From: Onthophagus taurus
Lineage: Eukaryota > Arthropoda > Insecta > Coleoptera > Scarabaeidae
Length of the DNA: 64,000 nt
Direction: 5' to 3'
Assembly: GCF_036711975.1 (NCBI RefSeq)
Contig: NC_091966.1
Coordinates: forward strand, 43,965,501-44,029,500
The notes under the pieces were generated by a model. The model was not told the origin of the DNA, ran no database searches, and saw nothing but the letters and a program-made list of their open reading frames with translations. Position 1 is the stretch's first letter. Each line of letters opens with the position of its first letter. This document shows, one piece after another, positions 19,423-31,400 of this stretch. The translations under genes were made by a program, and so were the position numbers.

Positions 19423-22400
19423 ATGAGTTTTCGCGGTGGTCGAAACCGCGGGGGTGGTCCCCCTCGGAGTAGCAGAGGAAGGTTTCGAGGCCGTTCAAGG
19501 GAACGTAGCCTGTCTCGGGAGAGAGCACGTCATCGTAACGCTAGGAGTCGTTCCCGCGAGAGAAGGTTAAGTCGGGAACGATTTGTTTCACCACCGCGTA
19601 GGAATCGCGGTGAAAGGGGGAGATCATTCGAAAGGTTTCGTAGTCCACCGAGGGATCATGCCTTTGAAGAGAACTTTCTCCCTCCGCGATTCGAATATCC
19701 CAATTTGGAGGTGGCTCCGATTGAAAATTTCGATAGGATCGATAGAGAAAGGGGGCATGATATAGAGATTATTGAGGATCGTAGAGGAAGTCCTGGGTGG
19801 AGAGGTGCAACTCCTAGAACTCGATTTTCCCCCGCAAGAAGAGAAGTGGAGTTTTCGCGGGGGGCTTCTCAAGAAAGACAGGATCATTATCCGTTGAATG
19901 TTTTTGAGGGTAAGGAAGACGATAAACAGGATCCTTGGGTGAATAATTCCGGGGTGATTCCTACTTTTGGACAAGAAAAAAGTAGCTCGTTAATTCCTGA
20001 ATTTAACCCAGATAATGCCCAATTAACTTCGAGGGCTTTTTTAAAACACGTAGAACGAGTTGCTGTTGAACAAAAATGGAATAATGAAGACAAAAAGTTC
20101 CATTTTTCAACGAAATTAATTGGAACAGCTAAAGAATGGTTTATAACGGGAAATAAAATTTTAGATCCTTGGGTACAAATTCGCAAATCGTTTTTGCGCG
20201 CTTTCCCATCAGAAATGGAGTATTATTCTTTGTTGGAAACGATGATGAAAAGGACGAAAACGCCGGAAGAAGATTTAAGCACCTATTTTAACTACAAAAT
20301 GGTTCTTATAAATAATTGCAAAATAACGGGAAGAAGGGCTGTATCGTGCTTAATTGGAGGATTAAGCGAATTGGTTCAAAATGTAAAAGAAGAGGCTTTA
20401 GAGCATAATTTCCCAACGCCGGAAGATTTATACAATTTCCTTAAAGACAAAGATGTCGATAACTCGAAGAAAACCTTTCAAAAAGTGAACCCAACCAGCA
20501 AGAAAAAGTGTTACCGTTGCAACGATTACGGCCACGTCTCATACGAATGTCCCAAAGGAAAAGAAATGGGAGAGAAACCATCAAAACCATCGGCAAAAGA
20601 AGAAAAACAGCCAAAATACAAAGACGTACAATTATTCGGTTGGTTAACAAAAGCGATTTTCGACGATTCTCATCCGCATATAACCGTTCGTGAATCGGAT
20701 ATGGAAAATTTTGAGGTTAAATATAAAAGGCAAGTTTCCATAATTGATGGATCAAACGGAATGAAGTTAACGTCGTTGGGACAAGCGGTTGTTCATTTAA
20801 AAGTTGATCTTTTAAGTTCCGACGTGAATGTTCACGTTGTAAAGGATCAAACTCAAACGGTCCCGATTATTTTGGGGAAAGCGATGCGCAAATACGCGCA
20901 TTACATCGAAGATAGAAAAGGAGTGCATTTTTCTCCGCTTGAGAAAGGTGCCGGTGAGGGGAATCGGAAGGAGTCCAGAGCTGCTAGGTCCCCAAATAGA
21001 CATGGACCGTCCTCGCAAGGAAACTTTAAAGATTCTCATCCGTTTCTAAGTAAATTTTATGGTAAGTAAATTTTTATTTTTAGCAATTCTTTTTTTAGTT
21101 ACAGGGAATGATTTGTTTTAAAAAATTAACTACGATTTAAGGAAACTTATATAAAAACAATTAAATATGTCTAGTGTGTGATGAATAATTTATTATTAAA
21201 ATTAAGTGGGAAAGTGAAGAATTTGTTTAATTAAAGGGATTATTTTAGAAGAAATGTTAATGAAGGTTGTAGAGGTGTTTTTTTAAGCCAGATAGAACTT
21301 ATGAAAGGATTAACTGTCTGTCATACTGTGCTCACTTTTTGATATTTATGATCAGTATACTCTGGCAAATCATCATGAATAGATGGACGCTTGAACAACG
21401 CTTCCAAATTATCCAGATTTACTTTGAAAATCAGTCTTCAATTCGCACAACTTATAGACGACTTTGTGATTTGTATGGCGGACACAGTATTGTTAAACAC
21501 CCGGTTATTTACCCCAGATGAACTGCCCAGTTGATGGCAGTTTTGCAAGCACTTCAAGAATTCAGAGTCGATCATCAATATGTTGGAGGCAGATGACGAA
21601 TTCGGCCCGTGGCCGATTTATTTAGACGTATCGGCATATGTCCAAAGCTGTTAGGTCACATGATGAAAAAATGATACAATTGGGATCTGACCATATCAGT
21701 TTGAACACGTCCCGATATGTACAGGGTGTCCCAATTTCGATGTCCGCATAGACCATCTCCGAAACTAAAAGAGATAGAAAAAAAGTAGCTTACATGTCAT
21801 GATCTCGTTTTTCGAGAAAATGCTAATGCCGAAAACTCCGAACAGCTATCGTCTTTTGTTTTCGCCCTATCGGCAAAAACTGAAAATTTTGCAAAAACGA
21901 CAATCGCGAATATCTCACTTATTATCAAAGATGGAGTATTATAAATACAACATTATATGGGCAATTTTTTACGAAGAATTCAGTGGCGTAGGTAGAATTT
22001 TTTTCCCATCTTTTATTTTCGAGATTTTAGACGTAACTTTATTTTTTTAAATGGAAACCATAGTTGGCTATGACTTAAAATAATTTGTTATTTTCTTCTG
22101 ATAACAAATATATATAGTTTGTGGGGTATATTTCTTATAGTTATTGAATAATTAACAAAAATTCATTTTGTTCCATCTAAATCTAATGTATGTATTTAAA
22201 AGTTAATGTTGCTATGGTGATAACTAAGGCACGGAACTTTTGTGACAAAAGAATACGATTTCCCCCTCCACTTGTTCTCAATGGCTTCCTAGAAAACTAG
22301 CCAATGAGAACAAGTGGAGGGGGGAAATCGTATCGTTTTGTTACAAAAGTTTCGTGCCCTAGTGATAACCATACATACTATGATGGAATATAATGTATCA

Positions 22401-25400
22401 ATTTTTTTTGTTCTTTCTAAAACTATTGTATGTATTTAAAACTTAATGTTGTTACGGTGATAACCATACCATGAGGGAAAGCATTGTTTCCAATTATTGT
22501 CAAAGTGAGTAGCAAGGAGTTTGTAGTAGTATTTAAAAATTCCCTAACAACTCTGGCATTATGTGCTGGTGCTCCGTCATATTGAAAGTATATCATTTGA
22601 GACATATTTAGTGCCAAATTGTCGACCAAAGGCTCAAGTGCTGCCTTAATATATTGAGGTATTTCTCTGAGTTTAAGTTTTTATGGTAGATACTATATGG
22701 CAAAATTCTATTATCTAAAAGGGCACACCATACATTGAACCCCAAGCTTCTTTGAACACTCAGAGACTTCTTCGGTCCAGATAACATTTTGAACAAACAG
22801 CAGACTATTTAATTTTTCTAAATATCATCTACAAAATTCTAATCTTCGATTGACATCTCCGGCACGTAAATAAGGAGTTAGCCCCGCTTTGTATGGTTTA
22901 TACTTATTTTTCTTTCATATTCGGGAGCAACGGCTTTTGGGTCAGACGTCTTGTTGCAATTTCTCTTGCAGCTCATTTTGGTATATTTTTGTATGTGGTT
23001 TGGGGAAGGACCAAATATCTATTAAATTTTCTGCTAACCGGCTGAAGGTTCTTACGTGCGGTTGTCTTCTTTCTGGATATCTTGTGAAATAAAATTCCGC
23101 GGCTAACGTCGCATTCTTATCTGATAACATATAGCATTCCATCATGTTACATTTTTCATAATTTTCGAAATTCATTGTAAAGTTTTATTCAGTTTTGTTA
23201 TATTTTGACACTTAACATGCTGGTGCATCGTACCAGCACATAATGCCAGAGTTGTTATCGAATTTTTAAATACAAACTTTGGCAATTATTTGATACATTA
23301 TGTTGCATCATAGTATGTATGGTTATCACCATAGCAACATTAACTTTTAAATACTTACATTTGTTTTAGATAGAACAAAATGAATTTTTGTTAATTATTC
23401 GATAACTATAAGAAATATACCCCACAAACTATATATATTTGTTATCAGAAGAAAATAACAAATTATTTTAAGCCATAGCCAACTATGATTTCCATTTAAA
23501 AAAATAAAGTTACGTCTAAAATCTCGAAAATAAAAGATGGGAAAAAAATTCTACCTACGCCACTGAATTCTTCGTAAAAAGTTGCAAAAAAAATGTTTTA
23601 TTTACAATACTCCATCTTTAATAATAAGTGAGATATTCGCGAATGTCGTTTTCGCAAAATTTTCAGTTTTTGCCGATAGGGCGAAAACAAAAGACGATAG
23701 CTGTTCGGAGTTTTCGGCATTAGAATTTTCTCGAAAAACGAGATCATGACATGTAAGCTACTTTTTTTCTATCTCTTTTAGTTTCGGAAATAGCCTATGC
23801 GGACATCGAAATTGGGACACCCTGTACATTTCGTCCCCTTTCTCACGTAGTGGCGTATCTGACATGCACACAATTTTACAGGAGATGCAAAAAACTAAAA
23901 CTCTATAACCATAACTTATTAAAACAAGTAATAATAAAGATGAGGTTATTAAATTTGGACAACAGGATTTAGAAGGTTGCTATTAAAGATGTCTATGTCA
24001 AATGGGAAATATAACCCATAATTTATTCTTTTTTTGTTAAAAATATGCAGTTACGTCAGTACGTGACTTTGCACCAGATTCATTATATCAGATACGCCAT
24101 AGACTATTTCCCTTTATGAAAATAAATTACACAATTTATACGAGGTTTTATTGTGAACTAATTCGGAATATGCAAAAATATTTATCTATAATAATAATTA
24201 ATTATAATTAAAGATTAAAAAATGTTCATTAGATACCTAATTAAAGTTTATTCTAAACAGAAACAAGAATTAATGAAAAACGAACTCAAAAACTCAATTA
24301 TTTTTTTCATGAGGTAAATTAAAAATAAATTGTTGACATTCTGGAATGCGAACAACTGGATGGTTTCCTCTACATAACGAAACAAGATCATCAAATTTCT
24401 TTCTTGAAATATTTATTGGGTGTTTATTCAAAGCAGCGACAGGGAAATCCAAAGGGTTCTTGAGTAAACGTTTGAGACGAATGCAGTCGTAAGTATTCTC
24501 AAGATGACTAGTTTTAAGAAACAACTTATCAGGTTCAGTTTTTCGCACTTGAATCTCCTTAATATCAGTCCATTTTATGCGTTTACCAGATTCGGATATT
24601 TTCACATTTAATATTCGAGCTTTGAAATCCTTGAAATCTTTGTATGTCATTGGAATGACGTTATAAGGAGACTTTTTTCGTGCTAACCGAATCACTGGGT
24701 GTAACTGTGAAGGCATAAATATACTGCCAGCTGTGGCAATAGCCTTAGAGATTGCACTATGAGCAGAATCGCCTTCGTTCTGACCATGGTTAGTTTCGAA
24801 ATAGCTTAGAGTAATTTCGGTCAACGCTGAAAATTTGTTAATTGCGTACATCAGCATTGCTGCAATTATAGAGTTTTTATTTTGCCCATAACACCCATCA
24901 GAGAAAAGGTTCGCTTTCACTATTTTTTGTTTTTCACTGTATTCTTCTAAAGTCTTGAAAATGCAAGTAGCGATTTCCGAAGAACCCCTTCTACTAGCTG
25001 TTTCATCCCAAAAAAAACAATTACAGTCTTTATTTGCAATATTATAAACAGTAAAATTAAATGTCGATAAGCGGCTTTTATAAAATATGGCACTTTCTTT
25101 GGATATGGGGACGAATATAACTTGTTGAAGGTCGAAAACAGCACATAAAATGTATGGATTTTCTTGAGCTTCAGATTTACATACTGCTTTCTTTACACGA
25201 ACGGCTGTTTTTTCTGCAGTATGAAGATTATACCTTTCTCTCAGATTCTCTTTCACACTTTCATCACCCTCGTGAAAAGTAAAACATAATGAACATTGGT
25301 CTTTTTTAGGGCTACTAAACGATAAATTTTGTTGTTTGAAGACTCTTCGATAAGTAGCATAACTAGGTACTCCATGGTTTCGTCCCTGTTTTTCTAATTC

Positions 25401-28400
25401 TTCCACAAAGAAGGTGTACATTTTACTCAAACTTAAGTCTGGGTGAAGATATAATTTTGATGTCTTCGCCCTACAGAAATGTGACTCCATCCGTGGAAAT
25501 TTGTCTATTTGCTGTTTAATCTCAATTAGCATTTTAGATTCTTTTATTTTATGTTCACGTTGTCTTTGCCTTCCTTCTCGTTTTTCGTTTTCTAAAACAC
25601 CAGTGTCGGTTACTTTATTCAGGGCTGTTCTGCACATTCTTTCAGAGGTGAGGCTTCTTATCCATGCTCAGTGCGTATTTCAAGGTATATTTTCTACGTG
25701 ATTCATTTTTCGTTGTTGTTCGAAACTTATTTGAGACCTTAATATGTCTTATTAGAAATTCACGCTGTAGGTGAAGGTTACCAAGTGCAAAAAAATCAGT
25801 GAATATGCATTTTCTCTGTTCTTCACTAATTTCGCAACACTCCTTACCCTTTGCTTTACATACTACACTGTCACACCGTGTTTTCATGGTTCTAGCAGGA
25901 ACTATTTTCTTTGTAGTAGAGCTGATGTACTCCTTACCTGAGAAAGAAATTTAAGAAGGTACTAGTGATATAACGGTAATATTGTTTTTCAAGATATACC
26001 TAAATTCCTCTGTTTTTTAGCAAATTTTTGCACATTACTTCGTTGAGTTCGAGGTGTAACCTCTTCTCTATCCTCTCCTTCAACTACAAATTCCTCTTGG
26101 ATACATTTTTGCTCTTTGCCATGCTCACAAGAATCTCTCTCCTCAATAAAATGACGGAAACACAAAAGAACTTCGCATCGATGGCATGCCGCAAAAACTT
26201 CTCCTGTGCATTTGTGAGCTTCACAGATTCCAAACAGATTCCTTCACTGATATCATCGCAGCTGTCGATTGGGTTAGTCCTTTCAGTCTCTTTTAAATTT
26301 ATTGTATTTTGTGCTTGCTTTAGATTAGCTAGTGGTACATCATCTTCTGAATCAAAACTATGTGAATCCTCAGAGACCGTCTGAATGTCCAGAACTTTCC
26401 CGTAATACCACTTTTTAACGTAACACATCTTCACCGAACATCCCACTGTTAAATTTTTACAGTTTACGGTTTGTAATTCATTAGCAGCAACCACATTTTT
26501 ACTATTGTCTCGCCACTGTACAAGTACATCCATTTTTAATTTTATTATCAAAAAACACAGAGCACAATACGAGCGCAAATTACACCGTGAACACAATTGA
26601 ACACAATATCAACAATCGTATGACAGATACGCCATATTTATGCTGTTGGCCAATTAAGCATGCTAGATTCACACATACCGTCGTAACTGACATACGTCAG
26701 TACGTGAGAAAAAATTAAAAAATATTAACACATACGACAGTACAAGATTAACGAATTCCTAGTATTGTGTTGGGAATTCAGATACGCCACTACGTGAGAT
26801 GGTGTGGACGCTTTAAACTTACTTACTGCCGGTATATCTCATTTTTTCATTTTTTGCTAGATACGTCACTACGTGAGAATGGGGACGATTTGCACAATGC
26901 GCCGATCCGATCGGAACTACACATAACCTCTTTTGGGATGTTTATGAGGGACATCACTTACGTGCAGTGTGTTTATTAGTATGTTTTACTGTTTTTAGCA
27001 GTTAAACATATCCCGAAATGTTAATTGTTGCTTTGGTCATATGAGAAACAAATGCAATGTAGGAACTAACATAATATTTATTTTATTACTTATTGCGACA
27101 TGAAGTACTTGAATGACATTTACTGTTACATTTCAAGTTCTTTAATAAGCATTTCGCCTTTTTATTACTGCACTGTTTACGACAGTTGCATCTTACAAAC
27201 CCCTGGGAAGAATTTGATTCTTTTGCCGCCACCGTTCGCAAACTGAGTTTATTTTCGATGGGTACATCTGAAGATGTCAGTGAGTTCGTTTGAGAAGGCT
27301 GAAAAGAAAAACCTTATTACCGTTTAAATATATAAAATATTAGTTAAGTACATACCTGGAACTCATTCCTTGCATATAGTTTTTCCAAGACGCCAGTTGA
27401 TGTACCAAGTTGGTATAAATCATCTTTCTCGGACAATACAACAACCAAAATGTTACGAGGAGCTAAGCGTCCTCTGTCGACATTAGGAATCTTAACTAAA
27501 ACGTTCTGCCCAATTTCAATTTTTGGAAATTTGGAACAACTTTGCTGTAACATTTCTGTTGCTTGCTTTTTTAAACATGCAATACTATGAGATCGATGTT
27601 CATTTATTGATTTTAATCGGATTTCGTTGTTCCTAAAATGAAACATATAATAATAATAATAAGCAATGTAAATTCTCTGCGTTTTTTTAGGTTACCTCAA
27701 CAATTCTTCCTCAACATCATCATTTTTGGAATAATTTATGGGAAAGCTTTCTTGTACATCTTTTTCATTTCCCCCATCACTGTTTTGAAATTCTGAATCT
27801 GATTTTTCAGATACTACCTGTCCTATGTTTCTACCAACACTGCTTTCTAATCTATAAATGTCGTCCTCATCGTGTAACTTCTCTACAATTTCTACTCAAG
27901 CGGAAGATTTGAATCTTTTAAGCCATTAACAAGTGGGATGCCAAACATAGCCTCGTATGGAGTACGTTGGATGCCTCGATGAAATGATCTATTCTTTTTT
28001 AATTGCACAAATCTTAGACCTTCTGCCGACTTAGTTGTCTCATTTTCCTGCATCCAAGTAATTAAAATGTCTCTTACATCTTGGTTCGCTCTCTCGATAG
28101 ACCCTTGGCTTTGAGAATGACGTGGTTTATTCTCTGCCATTGTCACTATGAAGTAAGCAAGGTGCCCCGACTATGCAAAAAATATCCATCAAGTTATATG
28201 CTACTTCTTCTGCCTTTTTAGTTTTTAGAGGTTTTAAAAACACAAATTTTGTGAGGTGGTCTTGATAATTCATGATAAACTTATAAGGGCCATCCGGTTC
28301 TGTTTGCATATCAATAAGATCAATTTGTCCCCTTTTATTAAATCCTGTAGAAATTATTGGTTTTACTACTAATCCTTTCTGCTTCGATTTTTTCTTTAAT

Positions 28401-31400
28401 TGACACATAGCACATAATTTCAAATACTCTTCAATGACATTTCTGGGAATATTACAATATTTCTTAGCAATTTCTTTTTCCATTCCTAATCTTCTTTTAT
28501 GGCCAGTATCTTTATGAACATTTTCTAAAATGCCGTGTACCTCTGTAACATCGCAGTAATACCTAATAGAAACCACATCATCATTCTTTCGTTTTGCAAT
28601 AATTTTCTCTTTATCACCAATTCTTAGAATTTCAAATCTATTCAAACGCCTATAATCTTGACAACTTAGTTTTTCCTTCGTCTCTTTCTTTGACATGCTG
28701 TTCTTTACTTGATTTAAAATACTTAAATAATGCTCAACAGTTAGTACGGTGGTAAAATTATTAGCGCCACTATTTTCAATTAATTTAAAAAGCTTAGTTT
28801 CAAAAATTTGTTTTTCAACTAAATATTTTTCACTTTCCATATTTAAAGTCAACCACTTTATATTTAAAACTTTATAACTTCTGTAACTGCTAAAAACAGT
28901 AAAACGTACTAATAAACACACTGCACGTAAGTGTGTAGTTCCGATCGGATCGGCGCATTGTGCAAATGTACATATCGGGACGTGTTCAAACTGATATGGT
29001 CAGATCCCGATTGTATCATTTTTTCGTCATGTGACCTAACAGCTTTAGACATATGCCGATATGTCTAAATAAATCGGTCACGGGCCGAATTCGTCATCTG
29101 CCTCCAACAAATATACCAAACTTATTTATAACATCTACAAGAATGCTACAATTGAATGCATGAAAGTACTGAAGAGAGTAGAAGTAGTAAAGCACTGATA
29201 GTGAGTAAAACAAGGCGATACACTGTTGAACCCAAATTGTTCATCACAGTCCTCAGAGTGCATTTAAACAACTGGATTTGACCCAAATTAGGCATAAACA
29301 TTAATTGCAAATGCTTAAGAAATTTGCGTTACGCGGCCGATATAGTTCTTATTTCATATGGTGTGTGCAAAAGTCGGGCTAAATATCAACGAGAAGAAAT
29401 TAAAATTTATGATAAAGCTTGTTCAATCAATACGTGTTAACATTAACGGTAGCCACTGCCAGGAGGGTCCAAGTAACGCAAAGATAGATTTCGATCCTGG
29501 GTCTAACTCTGAGGGACTACATACGAAATGAAGACCTATGAAGAAGAACTGACGTAAATGATGTCGTCAACGTTGTGGCAAAGCTTAAGTGGAACTGGGA
29601 GAGTCATGTCGCGCTAATGAAGAATGAACAGTGGACAAAACGATTGCTTGAGTGGAGACCGCAAGCGAACAAACGAAATAGACGTCAAAAGTATGACCAA
29701 CAATTGGATTCAGACAGCACAGAATCGAATCGAATGGAACAGAATAGGGGAGGTTTATGTCCAACAATGGACGCAGAGGGCTGCTTGATGATAATAATCA
29801 TAATAACTTGATCTAATCTAAATTACGACAGATTCGTCTAATGATAATACGTCTTTGATTGTTGACAATTCCTCGTTTTCAACGTCTTCATCATCTTCAT
29901 AATCGTCCATCTAAGCAAGCCATCCGTCGAACTGTGGATCGATTTCATACCCTCTAAATGATGCAATAACACCAACACGTCGAAGGAATGTGCGTACTGA
30001 AAAGAATATAGTCGCTGTAAACGAAAGTGTGGAAGAAGATCCAAATTTATCAATTCGTCGTCGGTCCCAGGAATTGGGGCTCTGGCCGTCCACTACCTGA
30101 AAAATTTTGCGCAAAGATCTTAGCCTACACCCGTTTAAGTTCCAGCTTGTGCAGGAATTAAAGCCACAAGACCATCATATGCATCGTTCTTTCGTCGATT
30201 GGGCTCTAGAGCAGTTGGAAACTGATCCGAAGTTTTATCGCAAGTTGTATTCAATCATTTGTGGCTTAACGGGTTTGTTAATAAACAAAATTGCCGTATA
30301 TGGAGTGAAACCAATCCACAACAGACACCATTACGTCCAGAAAAATGAACCGTTTGGTGTGGTTTGCACGCTTATTGGACCTCATTTTTTGAACAAATTT
30401 TTTGGATTAAAATTTAATTTTTAGCAATGATTAAGATCATTGATGGATTGAATGATGAGTATGTTCTACTATAACAGTTTTTATAAACGGAACAGTTTTT
30501 CTCTTATAGTTCCAAATCATGAATTGAAAGACTAAAGAAACCTTTACAGTGTATAGAAGTTTTAATTGTTGGTTTGTGTTGAAATAAAACAAAATTGAAG
30601 GTGTTTTTCGTTCATTACAAGAATTTAATAGAAGAGTATAATATAAGAATATCAAGAATTAAGTTTTCTTTGGCATTTATGTGTTTTTAATATGGAAGGA
30701 AAAATCTACTAAAACAACACCGTTTACAGTAAGAAATTTGTTACTAAAAAGGTATTCGAATTTGCCAAGAAAGTTGTTGAAAAAATTTAATCTGGATTTT
30801 GAAGACATTTCACAATTTGAAAATCAACAAGATGAAGCATTGCGGGGTGTAATTAAATAATTTGCAAGAGGAACTGTTAAAAATTAATTAACATATTATT
30901 TTCTTTTACAGCGTTCAATTTTGAAGAAGATAACTCAGTAGTTGACAAGAAAAATGTATTGCATAAAACGTGGTAAATGCTAATGCTTCAAAGTATTGGT
31001 AATATTTCGTTTCTTAGAACGTGTACATGTTGTGCAGGAGAATTTTGCTTCTTCACAAATATATTATGTTGCGATTGGGGTTATTAACCTTCATGGTATG
31101 CTCTCAATCATAGCCCACGAAGATAGAATCAATTTGATTTAGCCTCTTATTGGTTTAACAATTTTATAAGGTATCTTATTAATTCTGCTATTGATTTGAT
31201 CAAAGTTGCTGTTACAAATTTGGGAAGTCTTATTACAATAACAAAACTCACTTGAGTGTTCTGACAACTATGCTAAAAAAAGCGATAAGATACAAATAGA
31301 CGATGCAATAATTGATAAGGAGTAACCAGAATATCATCGAAAAATCAAGAAACCAAACTGTGAGAGTGATTGAAGAGTAAGACAATCCTTGAAAGACATA

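Larger units (their letters stand above)
21722..23824. mobile_element. CAGGGTG foldback element with transposase relic
   Basis: Ends CAGGGTGTCCCAATTTCG and CGAAATTGGGACACCCTG, flanked by TA (21720-21721, 23825-23826). Inverted arms run about 650 bp on the left (to about 22400) and 540 bp on the right (from about 23285). The empty site is known: the partner arm of the host element reads GATATGTACATT without it. Inside are a hAT MITE (22225-22361) and a decayed transposase (22423-23175). A segment near 22415-22470 repeats 22170-22225 directly. Confidence 0.88.
21582..29108. mobile_element. Unclassified DDE-type DNA transposon with long TIRs, interrupted twice
   Basis: Inverted ends start GTTGGAGGCAGATGACG (21582) and finish at 29108. 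The arms match for at least 140 bp to CCCGATATGTACATT and then further (TCGTCCCC.TTCTCACGTAGTG.CGTATCT). A foldback (21722-23824) sits in the left arm and a Ginger-like element (26888-28967) in the right arm. Flanks show AATAT on both sides (21577-21581 and 29110-29114), a likely 5-6-bp target duplication. With the insertions removed it is about 3.3 kb with one minus-strand gene. Confidence 0.75.
21485..29915. mobile_element. hAT element carrying an RTE fragment and nested elements
   Basis: The left end is CAGTATTGTTAAAC followed by a GGTTATTTACCCC motif and GATGGCAGTTTTGCAAGCAC, matching the right part of the hAT at 12705-13962 in inverse orientation. The same RTE fragment resumes at 29112 and the acidic tail region at about 29815-29910 (inverse of 12850-12975). 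The far terminus, expected near 29915, has decayed. The element split the transposase whose halves are at 21375 and 29960, and was itself split by the DDE element at 21582-29108. Confidence 0.7.

Noticed and set aside
20260-21069. An active retroviral-type element at the gag-like gene
   Set aside because: No reverse transcriptase, integrase, LTR or primer-binding site was found on either side, and the protease-like part shows no catalytic motif. The downstream sequence changes to DNA transposons.
24294-25637. Treating the 447-codon frame as an intact host gene
   Set aside because: It lies within TIRs, its upstream coding parts are in other frames without splice sites to explain the shifts, and subterminal repeats bracket it, so it is a transposon pseudogene.
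30690-30870. KTTPFTVRNLL as the start of an NK-type homeobox exon (TN motif)
   Set aside because: Only about ten residues fit, no homeodomain follows, and no splice sites support it.
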